A stretch of 64,000 bases of DNA from Bogoriella caseilytica (GCF_003752405.1 NZ_RKHK01000001.1:806001-870000); one strand, 5' to 3'. Shown: positions 1-9,278, counted from the stretch's first letter. The notes: a model not told the origin generated them from the letters alone. Translations and numbers: made by a program.

Positions 1-1768
1 TGTCGCGCAGTTCCTGGATCTGACGGGCCACGCTGGCGAGTTGTTGCGGCCCGCGCGCGGCGGCCCTCACCAGGGGTTCGAAGAGCATCAGGGGCGACAG
101 CGCGGCAGCGCCGCCTTCCGGTGCGGGCGCGCCCGTGGCATTCCGGTGGGCCGCATGCTCGGCACCCTCGCTGAGCTGCTGGGGGTCCAGGCCGAGCAGC
201 AACGCCAGGTAGCGCAGCACGCTGCGAGAACTGGAGAGGATCTCCGCGAGTGCGGCCCGGCGCCGATCGAGCGGATCGCCGTCGATGCGCATCATGAGCA
301 CGCACCGGCGGGTCACCCTCGCCGCCCCCTCCCCGGCGGTGGTCTCCACCGCGAGGTAGGGGGTGATGTTCACCGGGTCGATCTCCCAGCTCTGGCTCGC
401 CGCCAGGGGGCGCTTCTGTGCGTGCACGGTCATGAGCCACACCCGGGTGTGACCCGGCAGCTCGTCGGGCAGGGCCCAGGTGAGGTGGGCGCGCACGCGG
501 TGTTCGTCGAGCGGAGTGACCTCAAGGCGTGGGCGCTGCCGCGCCAGGGCTCGGTGGAACTCCTCGAGCTGGCGGTTGGTCGCGATGGCCGGGTCGCTCT
601 CGCCGTTCTCCGTCTGTGGCGTGAAGGGCTGCAGCACGCGGGCGAGCCCGGGGTGGTCGTCGTCGCCGAGGACGGCGCGCACGCCACAGGTGGTGGTGGG
701 GCCGGTGAGCACGGCGCCCATCTCCATGCCACCACCCCAGGCCTGTGTGGTGAGGTTGGCGCTGCCGGTGACGGTCATGGACTGGCCGCCGGGCAGGTCC
801 AGCACCACCGTCTTGGCGTGCAGCCCATCGAGACCGGTGGAGAAGGTGTCGCCGTCCTCGCCGACGACGGCGGTGAACCCGTCGAGCGCGTGCGTGGGCT
901 CGGCGTCGTCGTCCGTCTGTTCCACGCCGCGATGCAGCACGTGGGCGGACCATCCGGCCAGGCCATGCCGCCCGAGCAGGTTCAGGGATTCAGCGCGCGA
1001 GACGAGAGTGGCGTCGTCGGCGGCGCCGCGCAGGTTGCGCAGCGTCTCTCTCGAGAGGAATGGGCTGATCGCGAGGATGCGGTCAGGGTTTGCGGGGAAG
1101 GGCCATGTCCGGGCGTCGTCGAGTCCGAGCGGGAGCAGTGAGCCGCCGGTAAACGGCTCCGGGGCAGCCAGTGACACGGTTCGCAGGGTCTCCGCCAGGT
1201 CGGTGATGGCGGTCCGCCGGGCCTCGCGAAGCGGCGCGGTCGCGAGGCCCGGGAGCGTGGCGATGAGGTCGGCTGCCGGGGTGGCGGGGATAGCGCCGTG
1301 GGGGTCCTCGTCGAGGACGAGGATGGTGTCCCAGGAGTTGTCAAGGGTGAGGTTGCGGCTGGAGATGAGCAGGCGGTGGTGCAGGGCGCCGGAGTGCTCG
1401 TGGATGTACCGCACCGCCCAGATCTTGGGGTGGAACAGGTGGCCCTCGCGCGGCGGCAGCACCTCGCAGATGCTGTCTTCGAGGAAGGCGTGGATCCGAC
1501 TGTGGCTAGCCGGCACGTGGATGCCGCCGGCCTGGACGAACACGGTGGTGTGCTGGACGTGCCGTTCCACGGCGTCGAGCAAGCTCACGGGGTCCGCCGA
1601 GGCGAGTGTGCCGGCGTCCTCGACGCCACCCAGGGTGAAGGTCATGGGCGCGAGCAGCATCGCCGTGAGGTTCAGGGAGTAGGTGGTGGCCACGGCCTGC
1701 TCGACCCGGTACTCCGGGGGCGGTTGCAGGGCGTCGGTGAGCAGGACGGTGGTGTCCGGAGCGAGCAT
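1..1768 (-). CDS. Phospholipase D-like (two HKD motifs) protein, C-terminus cut by window edge
   Basis: About 589 residues are visible and the frame is still open at the window start, so the 3' end is missing. Two PLD-type HKD signatures are readable: FHPKIWAV followed by SSRNLT (about residues 109-135), and LHAKTVVLD followed by GSANLT (about residues 316-336). Two HKD motifs in one chain are normal for PLD nucleases and phosphodiesterases. The ATG (1768-1766) shares one base with the TGA of the upstream DUF6361 gene (TGATG), so the two are translationally coupled. PLD-family proteins are common in defence islands (for example DrmC of DISARM). I infer a nuclease or nucleic-acid-processing role here; the substrate is unknown. 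No signal peptide is seen. Confidence 0.8.
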   Translation of the reverse strand, partial: MLAPDTTVLLTDALQPPPEYRVEQAVATTYSLNLTAMLLAPMTFTLGGVEDAGTLASADPVSLLDAVERHVQHTTVFVQAGGIHVPASHSRIHAFLEDSICEVLPPREGHLFHPKIWAVRYIHEHSGALHHRLLISSRNLTLDNSWDTILVLDEDPHGAIPATPAADLIATLPGLATAPLREARRTAITDLAETLRTVSLAAPEPFTGGSLLPLGLDDARTWPFPANPDRILAISPFLSRETLRNLRGAADDATLVSRAESLNLLGRHGLAGWSAHVLHRGVEQTDDDAEPTHALDGFTAVVGEDGDTFSTGLDGLHAKTVVLDLPGGQSMTVTGSANLTTQAWGGGMEMGAVLTGPTTTCGVRAVLGDDDHPGLARVLQPFTPQTENGESDPAIATNRQLEEFHRALARQRPRLEVTPLDEHRVRAHLTWALPDELPGHTRVWLMTVHAQKRPLAASQSWEIDPVNITPYLAVETTAGEGAARVTRRCVLMMRIDGDPLDRRRAALAEILSSSRSVLRYLALLLGLDPQQLSEGAEHAAHRNATGAPAPEGGAAALSPLMLFEPLVRAAARGPQQLASVARQIQELRD

Positions 1769-3006
1769 CAGCCGGCCTCCTGCGCGTCGTAGAGGTCTTG
1801 GAGGTGGCTGCGCGCGACTGGCCAGCGAAAGTCGTAGCGGTCGGTGCCACTCGCCCCGGACCACGCATCGAGCGCGCGCTGGTTGCCGGGTGCCAGCCTG
1901 GCCCGGCTGCCCTTCTTCTCGCGTTCGCGGGCCCGGATGCGGTCCCGAAGCTCACGGCTGACTGTCAGCTCGGTCGCTGACGTGGCGTTGGCGACGGCGT
2001 CGGCCCAGATGCCGAGGAACTCCTGGGTGGTGCGGGAGACCTGGCCTCCCCGGTCGGCGACCATGCGCCAGATGTGAGTGCGCTCCTGGGCGTTGAGTGG
2101 GGCCCGTTGCGCTTCGTCGAACCACTCGTGCAGCCGTTCGGTGTAGACGTCGATCAAGCTGCCGCCCTGCCGGGCGTGTTTGCTGGTGGCTTCCGCGAGC
2201 ATGAGGTTGTAGAGCAGGTTGACGCCGTGGGCGGTGATCGCGAAGCGCTCGGCTCGACCAACGATCCCGTCCAGTAACGGCGGAAGCTCCGATCGGATGG
2301 CCGGGTCCCAGGCTGCCTTTGGTGCCATTGTCGCGTCGGTCCACGTGGTGGGGCGGTGGGTGGCCAAGTGGGAGAGGAGCGTGCCCGCGGTGGTGCGGGT
2401 GATCGCCTCGGTCAGGTACTGCGCGTCCTCAGCACGGAGAGCGAACTGGGCCTTGTGCAGCAGCCTCTCGGGCGGGTCGGGCAGGCGGGGGTCGAGTCCG
2501 GTGGGGGTGACTGGCGGGTTCAGCTCGGGATCGTCGGCGCGTGGGGAGGCGCGCAGCTCTTCGCGACGCAGCAGCTCTCGCTCGAAGTAGCGCCGCACGG
2601 TGAAGCCGGGTTCGAAGATCCCCCAGCGGGCGATCATCCCCCAGTAGACGGCGCTGGGCCGGCGTTGGAGGTTCCTGCCGGCCTCGCGGCCGATGACGCC
2701 TGTGCTCTCGCCGCCTCGCTTCAAGGCTTCGATGAGCCGGTACTCGGACTCGCGGAACGTGGCCATCATCTCCGGGACGGACTGCCGATGGGATGCGGTC
2801 TGCAGCAGCCACGGGATGAAGAGGGCGTAGCGCAACCGCGTGTGCAGGGTGGAGGTGCCGGGAAAGAGCGTGCCCGAGAACGCGTCCCGGATGCCGCCGA
2901 GGCCGAGGTCGTCGATAGTCCCCTCGTCGCGGAACTGGTCGACCGCCTCCATCATCCGGCGTCGCTGCTCGGCGTCGATAGCGAGCCAGCCGAAGGAGGA
3001 GGTCAC
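1768..3006 (-). CDS. DUF6361 family protein
   Basis: The N-terminus (SSFGWLAIDAEQRRRMMEAV, then FRDEGTIDDLGLGGIRDAFS and LFPGTSTLHTRLRYALFIPW) is what I recognise as DUF6361, a family of unknown function that often sits beside PLD-like and helicase genes. Length is 412 aa if translation starts at GTG 3006, which gives the VTSSFGWL start usual for the family. An in-frame GTG at 3024 would add six residues. Many Arg and Glu residues, no membrane segment, no catalytic motif I can name. It is the first gene of a two-gene overlapping unit with the PLD protein. Function is unknown; a role in phage defence is inferred only from the company it keeps. Confidence 0.8.
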   Translation of the reverse strand: MTSSFGWLAIDAEQRRRMMEAVDQFRDEGTIDDLGLGGIRDAFSGTLFPGTSTLHTRLRYALFIPWLLQTASHRQSVPEMMATFRESEYRLIEALKRGGESTGVIGREAGRNLQRRPSAVYWGMIARWGIFEPGFTVRRYFERELLRREELRASPRADDPELNPPVTPTGLDPRLPDPPERLLHKAQFALRAEDAQYLTEAITRTTAGTLLSHLATHRPTTWTDATMAPKAAWDPAIRSELPPLLDGIVGRAERFAITAHGVNLLYNLMLAEATSKHARQGGSLIDVYTERLHEWFDEAQRAPLNAQERTHIWRMVADRGGQVSRTTQEFLGIWADAVANATSATELTVSRELRDRIRAREREKKGSRARLAPGNQRALDAWSGASGTDRYDFRWPVARSHLQDLYDAQEAG

Positions 3007-3220
3007 GCTAGGCGATTCTGGCACGCTGCTACGAGATTCCAGGTTGCCCAGGGCTCAAAGCAGCTCGTTCGTCCTCAATCCTGGGAGTTGTACTTTGAGC
3101 ACAAGACGGACACCCGAGCGCCGGCGACCAGATCTACCAGGGACGTGGCGAGCGCCAAGTCGGCCGGCATAGCGCGATCGACCTGCCACCGGGCGGCGGA
3201 CGTCTCGAAACGAGCAGGTG

Positions 3221-3892
3221 TCATCCGACAAGGGCTGCGACTTCGTCACCTTGCTCGGACGGGCTGCGGTGCGCCATCCACACCACGACGTCCAGGATGC
3301 GCAGGGCGGAGATCTCGTCGGTGAGCCCGGCCTTCTCGCGTAGCACCAGCATGTCGCGGTGGAGACGCTGGTTGTCTGCCGCAAGGTTGTCGCGCCAGAT
3401 GCGCCACTGAGCGCCGGAGTTCTTGAGTCCGAAGGCACGCTGAATCACCGAGTCCCACACGGGAATCAGCGGTGGACGCTTGCGTGCCATCAGCTTGCTG
3501 ACGGTAGTGGGCCCGACCCCGCGAAGCTGGTAGAGGTGGCTCCAGAGCTGAGCTGCCACCCCTCCGGCAGCCAAGGTCTCTGGATCGGCGTCCACAAGGT
3601 CAAGATCCGTGGGGAGCTTAGCCAAGTGCGCACTGGCCACCTCGGAGAACTCGTCGTCTTCGAGTAGCCTTTGGGACGCCCACCCCGGCAATCTGATCGA
3701 AAGCATCGACAAGGAAACGATATCCTCAGCGGTGACTCTGTCGGCGTTGGCTGGACTGTCGCCGCCACCCCCGAGCCGCTCGAACCGAGAACCGGTGAAA
3801 GCAGCAGAGCCGTCAAGCCCGAAATAGCGCCGTAGCAAGCCGACAGCGCGCTCTCGGTGGTCGGGAAGCAGAATGACAGGAACCGATGGCAT
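3221..3892 (-). CDS. DUF6308 family protein
   Basis: The sequence around FERLGGGGDSPANADRVTAEDIVSLSMLS and RGVGPTTVSKLMARKRPPLIPVWD (the second contains a helix-hairpin-helix-like GVGPTT turn) matches the DUF6308 family as I know it. The HhH-like segment (about residues 127-150) suggests DNA contact, but no catalytic residues can be assigned. I prefer ATG 3892, preceded by GAGGA with a 7-base spacer, giving 223 aa. An in-frame GTG at 3931 would add 13 residues. It points the same way as the DUF6361/PLD pair but is separated by about 210 bases, so it probably has its own promoter. Function unknown. Confidence 0.72.
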   Translation of the reverse strand: MPSVPVILLPDHRERAVGLLRRYFGLDGSAAFTGSRFERLGGGGDSPANADRVTAEDIVSLSMLSIRLPGWASQRLLEDDEFSEVASAHLAKLPTDLDLVDADPETLAAGGVAAQLWSHLYQLRGVGPTTVSKLMARKRPPLIPVWDSVIQRAFGLKNSGAQWRIWRDNLAADNQRLHRDMLVLREKAGLTDEISALRILDVVVWMAHRSPSEQGDEVAALVG

Positions 3893-4207
3893 CCAGGGGT
3901 CCTCATCGTTGGGGACAGTTGTCGACCTCACCCTAAAGGGCCATCTCCAGTGCCAGTGCTGCTCGCACGGTCGCCCTCGTGACTAGCGACTTGCGCCTAC
4001 TCGACGTGGCACTCTCCACCTACGCTCGGCCATGAGCCGAAGACCCGTCATCGGAGACGAGTGAGGCGATGTAGCGATTAAGGCCGTTCGATACCTCATC
4101 CTTCGTCCCATCTCGAGTCCGCCGCTTAGCTACTTTCGCACTCCACGGTCCGTAAGCTGACCCCAGGGCGTGACTCCTCCGCCCACCTCCAAGGATGCAG
4201 GAACACG
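3893..4207. other. Divergent intergenic region, no gene seen
   Basis: This stretch separates the leftward DUF6308 gene from the rightward helicase gene. I see no convincing ORF, RNA gene or strong repeat. It should hold both promoters; an AAGGA near 4190 can serve as a weak ribosome binding site for the helicase GTG at 4208. Confidence 0.4.
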
Positions 4208-7200
4208 GTGCACGAAGGTCTCTACGAAACGCTGGTCACTCAGGCCCTCGCCCAGCAACTGACCACGCTCCCGCCGAAGCGGCGAACACTGGAGCAGCAC
4301 CTTGACTCCGCCGACGCACCAGAAGTGTTGTCCCGCTACCTCGCAGGCGAGCTCCAGCGAACACTGTCAGCGACCAAGGACCCTGAGCGGAGGCTGGCAC
4401 TGGTCAACCGTCTCCTTGCCCAGATCGAAGCCGTCGATGCCCCCGTGGCCACACCAGCGCGACAGCTCTACGCCGTCCACGAGGCGCAGGCCCCCACTTC
4501 AATCATTGACCGCCCGCGCACTCCACTATCGGATGCCGCACTGCTGACGAACGCCAAGGGCGACCCTAACCTCGGCGCCGAGCTCCGCTCGGAGTTCGGG
4601 TCGGCAGAACAGGTTGACCTGCTCTGCGCGTTCGTCCGATGGACGGGCCTGAGGCTGCTCGAAGAGCCGCTGCGAGCGTTCACTGAGCGCGGTGGCCAGT
4701 TGCGCGTCATCACCACTACCTATGTCGGCGCCACTGAGCGGCGCGCACTGGACTGGCTGGTCGACGAGATCGGGGCACACGTCAAGGTGCAGTACGAGCT
4801 CAACCGCACCCGCCTCCACGCGAAGTCGTGGCTGTTTCGCCGTGCCACCGGTTTCGACACCGCCTACGTGGGCTCGTCGAACCTCTCGACGGCGGCCCTA
4901 CTCGACGGCGTGGAATGGAACGTGCGGCTGTCCGCCGTCGCCACGCCCTCGCTGCTGCACAAGTTCGATGCGACCTTCGAGACGTACTGGAACGATGCGT
5001 CCTACGTTGACTACCACCCAGCGCAGGACTCCGAACGGCTCGATGCCGCTCTCGCCGAGGCCTCCGGGCGCACTACTCGCGGAACCGCGCTCAACCTCTC
5101 AGGCCTGCAGGTCCGGCCTTACCCGCACCAACAGCAGATCCTCGAACAGCTCGAGGTGGAGCGCACCGTCCATGACCGCCACCGCAACCTCGTCGTCGCG
5201 GCGACGGGCACCGGCAAGACCGTGGTAGCGGCCCTGGACTACAAGAACCTCACAGCCGACGGCCACCGCCCACGGTTGCTGTTCATTGCCCACCGGATCG
5301 AGATCCTGCAGCAGGCATTGCGTACTTACCGCGAAGTACTCGGAGACGGCTCGTTCGGTGAGCTGTGGGGGCAGGGTTACCGCCCTGAGCACTGGCAGCA
5401 CGTCTTCGCGACCATTCAGTCCTTCACTCGTTCCACCGCTGAACTAGCGCCTGAGTCCTTCGAGGTAGTCGTCGTCGACGAGTTCCACCACGCCCACTCC
5501 GCCACCTACCGCCGGCTCCTGTCGTACTTCACGCCCTGCGAGTTGCTCGGTCTCACCGCCACCCCAGAGCGCACCGACGGGATCGACGTTGCCGAGGAGT
5601 TCTTCGACGGGCAAACCGCGGCAGAGATTCGCCTGTGGGACGCACTCGAGGCCGAGCTACTCAGCCCGTTCCACTACTTCGGGATCGCAGACAACGTCGA
5701 CCTCAGTTCGGTCAGCTGGCGGCGCGGCGGGTACGACCACACCGAACTGGAGAACGTTTACACCGGCAATGACGCCCGCACCCTGATCATCCTCAAGGAG
5801 CTGAAGGACAAGATCACCGACCCTTCGACCATGCGCGCCTTGGGCTTCTGTGTGGGGGTTCGTCACGCTCAGTACATGGCGGAGAAGTTCACCGCTGCCG
5901 GGATCCCTGCGCGCGCCGTCTCGGGTGAGAGCTCTAATGAGGACCGCGGTCAGGCACTGAGCGACCTGCGGAAACGTCGGGTCAACATTCTGTTCACCGC
6001 GGACCTCTACAACGAGGGCATCGACCTCCCTGAGGTAGACACCGTGCTGTTCTTGCGACCCACTGAGAGCGCCACCATCTTCCTGCAGCAGCTCGGTCGC
6101 GGACTGCGGTCTTCGCCGGACAAGGCTGTGCTCACCGCGCTCGACTTCGTGGGCCATCAGCGCAAGGAGTTCCGCTTCGATCGCCGCTTTCGCGCTCTGA
6201 CTGGAGCTACCCGTCGCGGTCTGCGCGACCAGATCGAGCACGGCTTTCCTTTCCTGCCCTCCGGCTGCCAGATCGTGCTGGACCGTCAGAGCCGGCAGAC
6301 CATCCTGGGCAACATCAAGTCCCAGACTCAGCACCGCTGGCGCACGCTGGTCAGCGAGCTCAAGGCCCTGGCAGCAATGAGGGGCGCCGATGTTTCGCTG
6401 GCCACGTTCCTCCACGAGGGCGACATCGAACTCGCCGACGTGCTCAAGCCCGGCAAGGGCTGGACCCAACTCCGCCGGGACGCCGGCCTCCCCGTGCCAG
6501 CACGCGGCCCTCGGCACGAGGAAGTGGTGCGCCGCGCGGCCGCGATTGCTCACGTTGACGATCCCGAGCGGGCCGACGCCTACCTCCGCCTCCTCAGCGA
6601 TGGCGCGCCCTCGTATACCGACTTGAGCGAGCGCGATCGGCGGTACGCCCGGATGCTGTTCTTCAGCATCTGGCCCGACCGCGGCGACTTCCCGGCGGAC
6701 CCCGCCGCGCCGGACGACCTCTACACCGACGGACTCGAAGCATTTCATGCCGAACCGGCGGCAAAAGCCGAGCTCAGCGAGATCATCGGGATCGGTCGAG
6801 CCGGCATCCGGCATCTGCCCGGGGAGCTGGCTGGCCCTCTTGCCGTGCTGGGACTCAAGACCCACGCGCGCTACAGCCGCGATGAGATCGTGGCCGCACT
6901 CGACCACGCCGGGCCGGAGCGACGAGCCGACAGCTTCCGGGAGGGCGTGCTGTTCTCCGAGCCGTGGCAGGCCGACGTGTTCTTTGTAACTCTGCGAAAG
7001 TCTGAGCGCGATTACTCTCCCACCACCATGTACAACGACTACGCGATCAGCCCCGAGCTCTTTCACTGGGAGTCCCAGTCGCGCACCTCGATCGCCTCGC
7101 CGACCGGCCAGCGATACCTCCACCACCGCGAGCGCGGCACCCACGTGCTGCTGTTCACCCGTGAGCACAAGCAGGACACGCTTGGCGCGGCGCCTTACCT

Positions 7201-7321
7201 TTTCCTGGGCCCCGCGGACTACGTCAACCACACCGGTGAGCGCCCCATCGCCATCACCTGGCGGCTACACCGACAGCTGCCGACCGACGCCTTCCGGACC
7301 GCGGCAGTCGCGACGGCGTAG
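4208..7321 (+). CDS. PLD nuclease - SF2 helicase - DUF3427 fusion protein
   Basis: This 1037-aa protein reads as three modules. Residues about 110-270 form a PLD-like domain with LHAKSWLF (about 202-209) and VGSSNLST (about 220-227). Residues about 305-650 are a superfamily 2 helicase of the ResIII type, with Walker A ATGTGKT (about 332-338), a DEFHH box in place of DEAH (about 423-427), LTATPER, and motif VI QQLGRGLR. The C-terminal third matches the DUF3427 region usual for this architecture. Family knowledge: such proteins are restriction-like and common in defence islands; PLD supplies a predicted nuclease and the helicase the motor. Start is GTG 4208. A decayed paralogue lies at 10330-10520. 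Restriction of foreign DNA is inferred. Confidence 0.88.
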   Translation: MHEGLYETLVTQALAQQLTTLPPKRRTLEQHLDSADAPEVLSRYLAGELQRTLSATKDPERRLALVNRLLAQIEAVDAPVATPARQLYAVHEAQAPTSIIDRPRTPLSDAALLTNAKGDPNLGAELRSEFGSAEQVDLLCAFVRWTGLRLLEEPLRAFTERGGQLRVITTTYVGATERRALDWLVDEIGAHVKVQYELNRTRLHAKSWLFRRATGFDTAYVGSSNLSTAALLDGVEWNVRLSAVATPSLLHKFDATFETYWNDASYVDYHPAQDSERLDAALAEASGRTTRGTALNLSGLQVRPYPHQQQILEQLEVERTVHDRHRNLVVAATGTGKTVVAALDYKNLTADGHRPRLLFIAHRIEILQQALRTYREVLGDGSFGELWGQGYRPEHWQHVFATIQSFTRSTAELAPESFEVVVVDEFHHAHSATYRRLLSYFTPCELLGLTATPERTDGIDVAEEFFDGQTAAEIRLWDALEAELLSPFHYFGIADNVDLSSVSWRRGGYDHTELENVYTGNDARTLIILKELKDKITDPSTMRALGFCVGVRHAQYMAEKFTAAGIPARAVSGESSNEDRGQALSDLRKRRVNILFTADLYNEGIDLPEVDTVLFLRPTESATIFLQQLGRGLRSSPDKAVLTALDFVGHQRKEFRFDRRFRALTGATRRGLRDQIEHGFPFLPSGCQIVLDRQSRQTILGNIKSQTQHRWRTLVSELKALAAMRGADVSLATFLHEGDIELADVLKPGKGWTQLRRDAGLPVPARGPRHEEVVRRAAAIAHVDDPERADAYLRLLSDGAPSYTDLSERDRRYARMLFFSIWPDRGDFPADPAAPDDLYTDGLEAFHAEPAAKAELSEIIGIGRAGIRHLPGELAGPLAVLGLKTHARYSRDEIVAALDHAGPERRADSFREGVLFSEPWQADVFFVTLRKSERDYSPTTMYNDYAISPELFHWESQSRTSIASPTGQRYLHHRERGTHVLLFTREHKQDTLGAAPYLFLGPADYVNHTGERPIAITWRLHRQLPTDAFRTAAVATA

Positions 7322-7718
7322 GAGGTGGCACCGAATCCGGTATGTGTGCGGTCCCTGGAGTCCCTTGGCCGTCGCTCCCCAGGTCACGAACGGGGACGCG
7401 GTCTACGAACACACCAGAGGGCCTGCTCCTCGACGATCATCTGAAACACCCTGAGCGCCCTCGAGCCGGGGATGTCGTTGCCATCTCCGCTGACGACGCC
7501 CAGCCGAGTGGCTGTCATCGTGCCAGATCGCCCACTTGATGCCTGGCAATCCAGCCGCGGTCGCAACCCCTGCGGCGCCTGTGGCGGCGGACGAGACGAC
7601 TTTTGATCAGCCGGCATAAGCTCGTGCTTGCCTAACGACCCGTAGTCGCGCCCTACCATTGAGCGAACCGCCGCCCGCTCCTACCAACTAGCCCACCGCC
7701 AGGCGATATTCTGTCCGT
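7322..7718. other. Intergenic region, no gene seen
   Basis: About 400 bases between the helicase stop and the DUF6338 start. Short frames exist but none has a ribosome binding site or recognisable product. The right end carries the promoter-like TATTCT before the DUF6338 GTG. Base composition drops toward the right, consistent with a junction between separately acquired blocks (inference). Confidence 0.4.
7707..7712 (+). promoter_or_regulatory. Putative -10 element for a leaderless DUF6338 transcript
   Basis: TATTCT lies six bases upstream of GTG 7719, the TANNNT-N6-start arrangement of leaderless actinobacterial mRNAs. No ribosome binding site precedes this start. Confidence 0.45.
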
Positions 7719-8381
7719 GTGGAGATTCCTACGACTGTCAGCCAGGTAGTCGTGCTGGTCGCAATACTGCTGCCTGGCCTTGTTTTTGCCGCGGTCCGCT
7801 CAGGACTTCGCGGCTATCTCCTTGACGACGTCACTCCCGGAACACGCGTCGCACAGGCGCTACTCGCAGGAGTCGTCTTCGACCTATTCTACGTAATTGC
7901 ACTCGGCCCTCAGCTCGTGAACCGCGTCGGAACGCCCGACTTTCAGAACCCGCGAGAAGTTGCACTTATCGTCGCCGTGCTAGGCGTTATCACACCCGCA
8001 GCAGTAGCCTACCTCCTCTTCGGGCGCCCCTTTCACTGGAAATTCTACATCGTACCAATCGCGACCTCCCGTTACAGTCGGACGCCGTCCGCCTGGGATT
8101 TCAAATTGCCGCATGCCGGGGGCGCCTTCGTCCGGATTCACCTACCCGACGGATCCTTGATTGGGGGCTGGTGCGGCAGTAACTCCTTTGTGAGCACCTA
8201 TCCACATTCGCGCGACATCTACCTCGAAAGTCAGTGGGAGTTGAGCCCTTCTGGCGAGTTCAAGGACAAGATGCCAAACACTGGCGGCGTCTGGACATCA
8301 GTCCCCGATGGAGCGATCATTACCTTCACGAAGACCACCACGACTGAGGAGCCTAACAATGGAAGACCCCAAGCGGTATAG
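7719..8381 (+). CDS. DUF6338 family membrane protein
   Basis: This 220-aa protein has an N-terminal membrane part with hydrophobic segments at about residues 7-25 (VVLVAILLPGLVFAAV), 48-66 and 82-102. A soluble C-terminal part follows, with FVRIHLPDGSLIGGWCGSNS and STYPHSRDIYLES, which I recognise as DUF6338. The C-terminal part resembles a small beta-rich module and would lie in the cytoplasm or periplasm depending on topology. The gene is less GC-rich than the metabolic genes of the window, suggesting transfer. Its 3' end overlaps a small ORF (8359-8541) by 23 bases, so they form a two-gene unit. Biochemical function is unknown. Confidence 0.72.
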   Translation: MEIPTTVSQVVVLVAILLPGLVFAAVRSGLRGYLLDDVTPGTRVAQALLAGVVFDLFYVIALGPQLVNRVGTPDFQNPREVALIVAVLGVITPAAVAYLLFGRPFHWKFYIVPIATSRYSRTPSAWDFKLPHAGGAFVRIHLPDGSLIGGWCGSNSFVSTYPHSRDIYLESQWELSPSGEFKDKMPNTGGVWTSVPDGAIITFTKTTTTEEPNNGRPQAV

Positions 8382-8541
8382 CCAAAGGATTGCGGAAGGC
8401 GCAAGTCCAACCGACACCTTCGGCGCACGACTAACACAACAACAACCGAAAGGAACGAAGGGAGCCCAAACAGCCACTCAGACCTCAGAACCGAGCCAGT
8501 CACCTCCTGGCGGGACTGGAATTGTGAACACCAAGAAGTAG
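8359..8541 (+). CDS. Small hydrophilic protein overlapping the DUF6338 gene
   Basis: Sixty codons from ATG 8359 with GAGGAG just upstream (about 8346-8352). The product begins MEDPKRYSQRIAEG and is rich in Gln, Thr, Ser, Pro and Lys with no hydrophobic segment, so it is probably disordered. From memory, DUF6338 genes are often followed by a small polar protein of this kind, which supports a real partner gene. A longer in-frame ATG at 8308 exists but lacks a good ribosome binding site. Function unknown; the ORF could be spurious. Confidence 0.5.
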   Translation: MEDPKRYSQRIAEGASPTDTFGARLTQQQPKGTKGAQTATQTSEPSQSPPGGTGIVNTKK

Positions 8542-8561
8542 GCCGGCCGCTATCGGCGCCC

Positions 8562-8573
8562 ATAGCGCGCTAT
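8562..8573. repeat. 12-bp perfect palindrome ATAGCGCGCTAT
   Basis: A perfect palindrome 20 bases downstream of the small ORF, in the 251-base gap before the TIR-like gene. It could be an operator or chance; there is no second copy that I noticed. Confidence 0.3.
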
Positions 8574-8792
8574 CACTACATGGATCGCAAGCCGCATGCC
8601 CAGCGGCGCTCGCGGGCAACAACCAGCTGGCGAGCGTAATCGTGGGTATCACGTTCAACCGAGGGTGCTCCGGACGAGATCGGATGAGGCTGCCGCACCC
8701 CACCGCCGCACTCCGGTGACCACGAGTGTCGGACCTGCCTGCTAGACAAGGTGCTAGCCCGGCGAACCCGGGAACCTTGGGAAGGAGCCGCT

Positions 8793-9278
8793 ATGGCCAA
8801 GTCAGTCTTCTACTCGTTCCATTACGACAACGATGTGTACAGAGTGCAGTTGGTTCGCCAGATCGACGCGCTGACAGGGGCGCCGGAGATCACCGGGCAA
8901 AACTGGGAGGAGGTGCGCTTCAAGACTGAAGCAGCCATCCAGAATTGGATCGACAAGGAGATGAACTACAAGAAGGCCGTAATCGTCCTCATCGGTCGGC
9001 GGACCGCTAAGCGACAGTACGTGCAGTACGAGGTCGAGCGCGCCTGGTCGATGAAGAAGCCGCTGCTGGGAGTGCGCATCCACGGACTGGCCTCACTCAG
9101 TGATGGGCCTGACTCAGCCGGCGATGACCCGTTCACGGCACTGGGTATGACCGGCGTCCCTGTTTTCGATCCCACGCAGAAGGACTGTTACGGGAGAATC
9201 GACACGAAGGCGACCTTCAACGAACTGCGCCGGCAATTGCCCTACTGGGCTGAGCAGGGCGTCGTCAGATGGCCTTAA
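8793..9278 (+). CDS. TIR-like domain protein (DUF1863/ThsB-like)
   Basis: The 161-aa product starts MAKSVFYSFHYDNDVYRVQL, the FSFHY start typical of the DUF1863 TIR-like family that includes ThsB of Thoeris. Further matches are the TEAAIQNWIDKEMNYKK segment, VIVLIGRRTAKRQYVQYEVE and the AWSMKKPLLGVRIHGL strand. Glu80 in QYEVERAW is the candidate catalytic glutamate, by analogy with ThsB. In Thoeris such proteins use NAD to make a signal that activates an effector. ATG 8793 has a strong GGAAGGAG six bases upstream; longer starts do not. The stop overlaps the HIT gene by 10 bases. No ThsA (SIR2, SLOG or Macro) gene is present, so the effector would have to be the membrane protein downstream (inference). 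Confidence 0.85.
   Translation: MAKSVFYSFHYDNDVYRVQLVRQIDALTGAPEITGQNWEEVRFKTEAAIQNWIDKEMNYKKAVIVLIGRRTAKRQYVQYEVERAWSMKKPLLGVRIHGLASLSDGPDSAGDDPFTALGMTGVPVFDPTQKDCYGRIDTKATFNELRRQLPYWAEQGVVRWP

Noticed and set aside
7322-7718. Short ORFs after the helicase gene
   Set aside because: None has a ribosome binding site, family resemblance or coding-like composition in a consistent frame.
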